A DNA stretch of 64,000 bases. Origin: Nitrosospira sp. Is2. Lineage in GTDB: Bacteria; Pseudomonadota; Gammaproteobacteria; Burkholderiales; Nitrosomonadaceae. The notes under the pieces were generated by a model. That model saw nothing but the letters and a program-made list of their open reading frames with translations. It did not search any database and was not told the DNA's origin. Both the position numbers and the translations under genes were made by a program. The stretch lies in NCBI RefSeq assembly GCF_033095785.1, contig NZ_CP137134.1, positions 2,542,001-2,606,000 of the forward strand, read 5' to 3'. Shown piece by piece: positions 63,583-64,000 of the stretch (positions are counted from its first letter, which is position 1; every line of letters starts with the position of its first letter).

Positions 63583-64000
63583 ATGCGCAAACTCTGGCTG
63601 ATTTTCGCACAAACGACCACAGTAGTCCTGGCAGCGCTGTTCGTTGTCTCGACGCTGCGACCCGAACTGCTCCCGTGGAAGTCGCCTACCGGTGCAACCA
63701 TGGTCACCATAAAAGAAGCGGTCACTCCCGCGCCGATATCGGATGCGATTCCCAAATCCGGCAGTTTTAGCGCGGCCGCGCAAAAAGCCATGCCATCGGT
63801 CGTAAACGTTTTTACCAGCAAGGAAATCAAAGTATCTTCCCATCCGTTGATGGAAGATCCCGTGTTCCGGCGCTTCTTCGGTGACCGCTTCGAATCGCAG
63901 AGCCGGCGAGCATCGAGCCTTGGCTCCGGCGTGATTGTGAGTCCAGAAGGTTACATTCTTACCAACCACCATGTTATAGAAGCCGCGGATGAAATCAAGA
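63583..64000 (+). CDS. DegS/DegQ-type periplasmic serine protease (HtrA family), N-terminal part
   Basis: 139 codons before the window edge. An N-terminal membrane anchor/signal (LWLIFAQTTTVVLAALFVVS) with a short linker leads to the trypsin-like domain: AAAQKAMPSVVNVFTSKEIK, then FRRFFGDRFESQ, GSGVIVSPEGYILTNHHVI with the catalytic His in the TNHHV motif. The Ser and Asp residues and PDZ domain lie beyond the window. The uncleaved-looking single anchor fits DegS/AlgW more than DegP. It may act in envelope stress signalling. Confidence 0.9.
   Translation, partial: MRKLWLIFAQTTTVVLAALFVVSTLRPELLPWKSPTGATMVTIKEAVTPAPISDAIPKSGSFSAAAQKAMPSVVNVFTSKEIKVSSHPLMEDPVFRRFFGDRFESQSRRASSLGSGVIVSPEGYILTNHHVIEAADEIK

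Overview
The window comes from a chemolithoautotrophic, ammonia-oxidizing betaproteobacterium. It carries a complete ammonia monooxygenase operon (amoCAB) and a complete hydroxylamine oxidoreductase cluster (hao-haoB-cycA-cycB), and its ribosomal and housekeeping proteins are of betaproteobacterial type. Nitrosospira (Nitrosomonadaceae) is the best guess. The species cannot be fixed from this sequence alone.

Layout. (1) 1-11.1 kb, minus strand: a partial AI-2E-type permease, a GlcG/HbpS-like protein, then pepA-holC-hypothetical-valS-adk-pfp-hppA. This run ends in two pyrophosphate-linked enzymes, a PPi-dependent phosphofructokinase and an H+-pumping pyrophosphatase. (2) 11.3-14.1 kb: ogt-xerD, a YbaN-type membrane protein and a periplasmic FKBP isomerase. 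(3) 14.2-48.9 kb, all plus strand: tRNA-Tyr/Gly/Thr-tuf, tRNA-Trp-secE-nusG-rplKA, rplJL-rpoBC, a class III aminotransferase, then str (rpsL-rpsG-fusA-tuf), S10, spc and alpha operons in nearly canonical order to rplQ and a strong terminator. The two tuf genes look identical over about 1.2 kb. (4) 49-52.4 kb: two small unassigned genes, an NDH-2-like flavoprotein and gluQ. (5) 53-62.8 kb: the ammonia-oxidation island. amoCAB (plus) converges on a MocR-type regulator that lies downstream of hao-haoB-cycA-cycB (minus). (6) 62.8-64 kb: a NIF3-like protein and the start of a divergent DegS/DegQ-type protease.

How it fits together. AmoCAB in the inner membrane oxidizes ammonia to hydroxylamine. 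Periplasmic HAO oxidizes hydroxylamine. Electrons leave through cytochrome c554 (cycA) and membrane cytochrome cM552 (cycB) to the quinone pool. The rest of the window is mostly transcription and translation machinery.

Most notable observations: a 60-bp element (53/60 identical) placed upstream of both hao and cycA; a cluster of three strong inverted repeats between haoB and cycA; a leader hairpin next to a candidate amoC promoter; an adk gene with no ATG or GTG start; an aminotransferase gene wedged between rpoC and rpsL; and a GlyGly-CTERM-like C-terminus on HAO. I found no CRISPR array, insertion sequence, prophage or rRNA gene, and no convincing wholly new multi-gene system.
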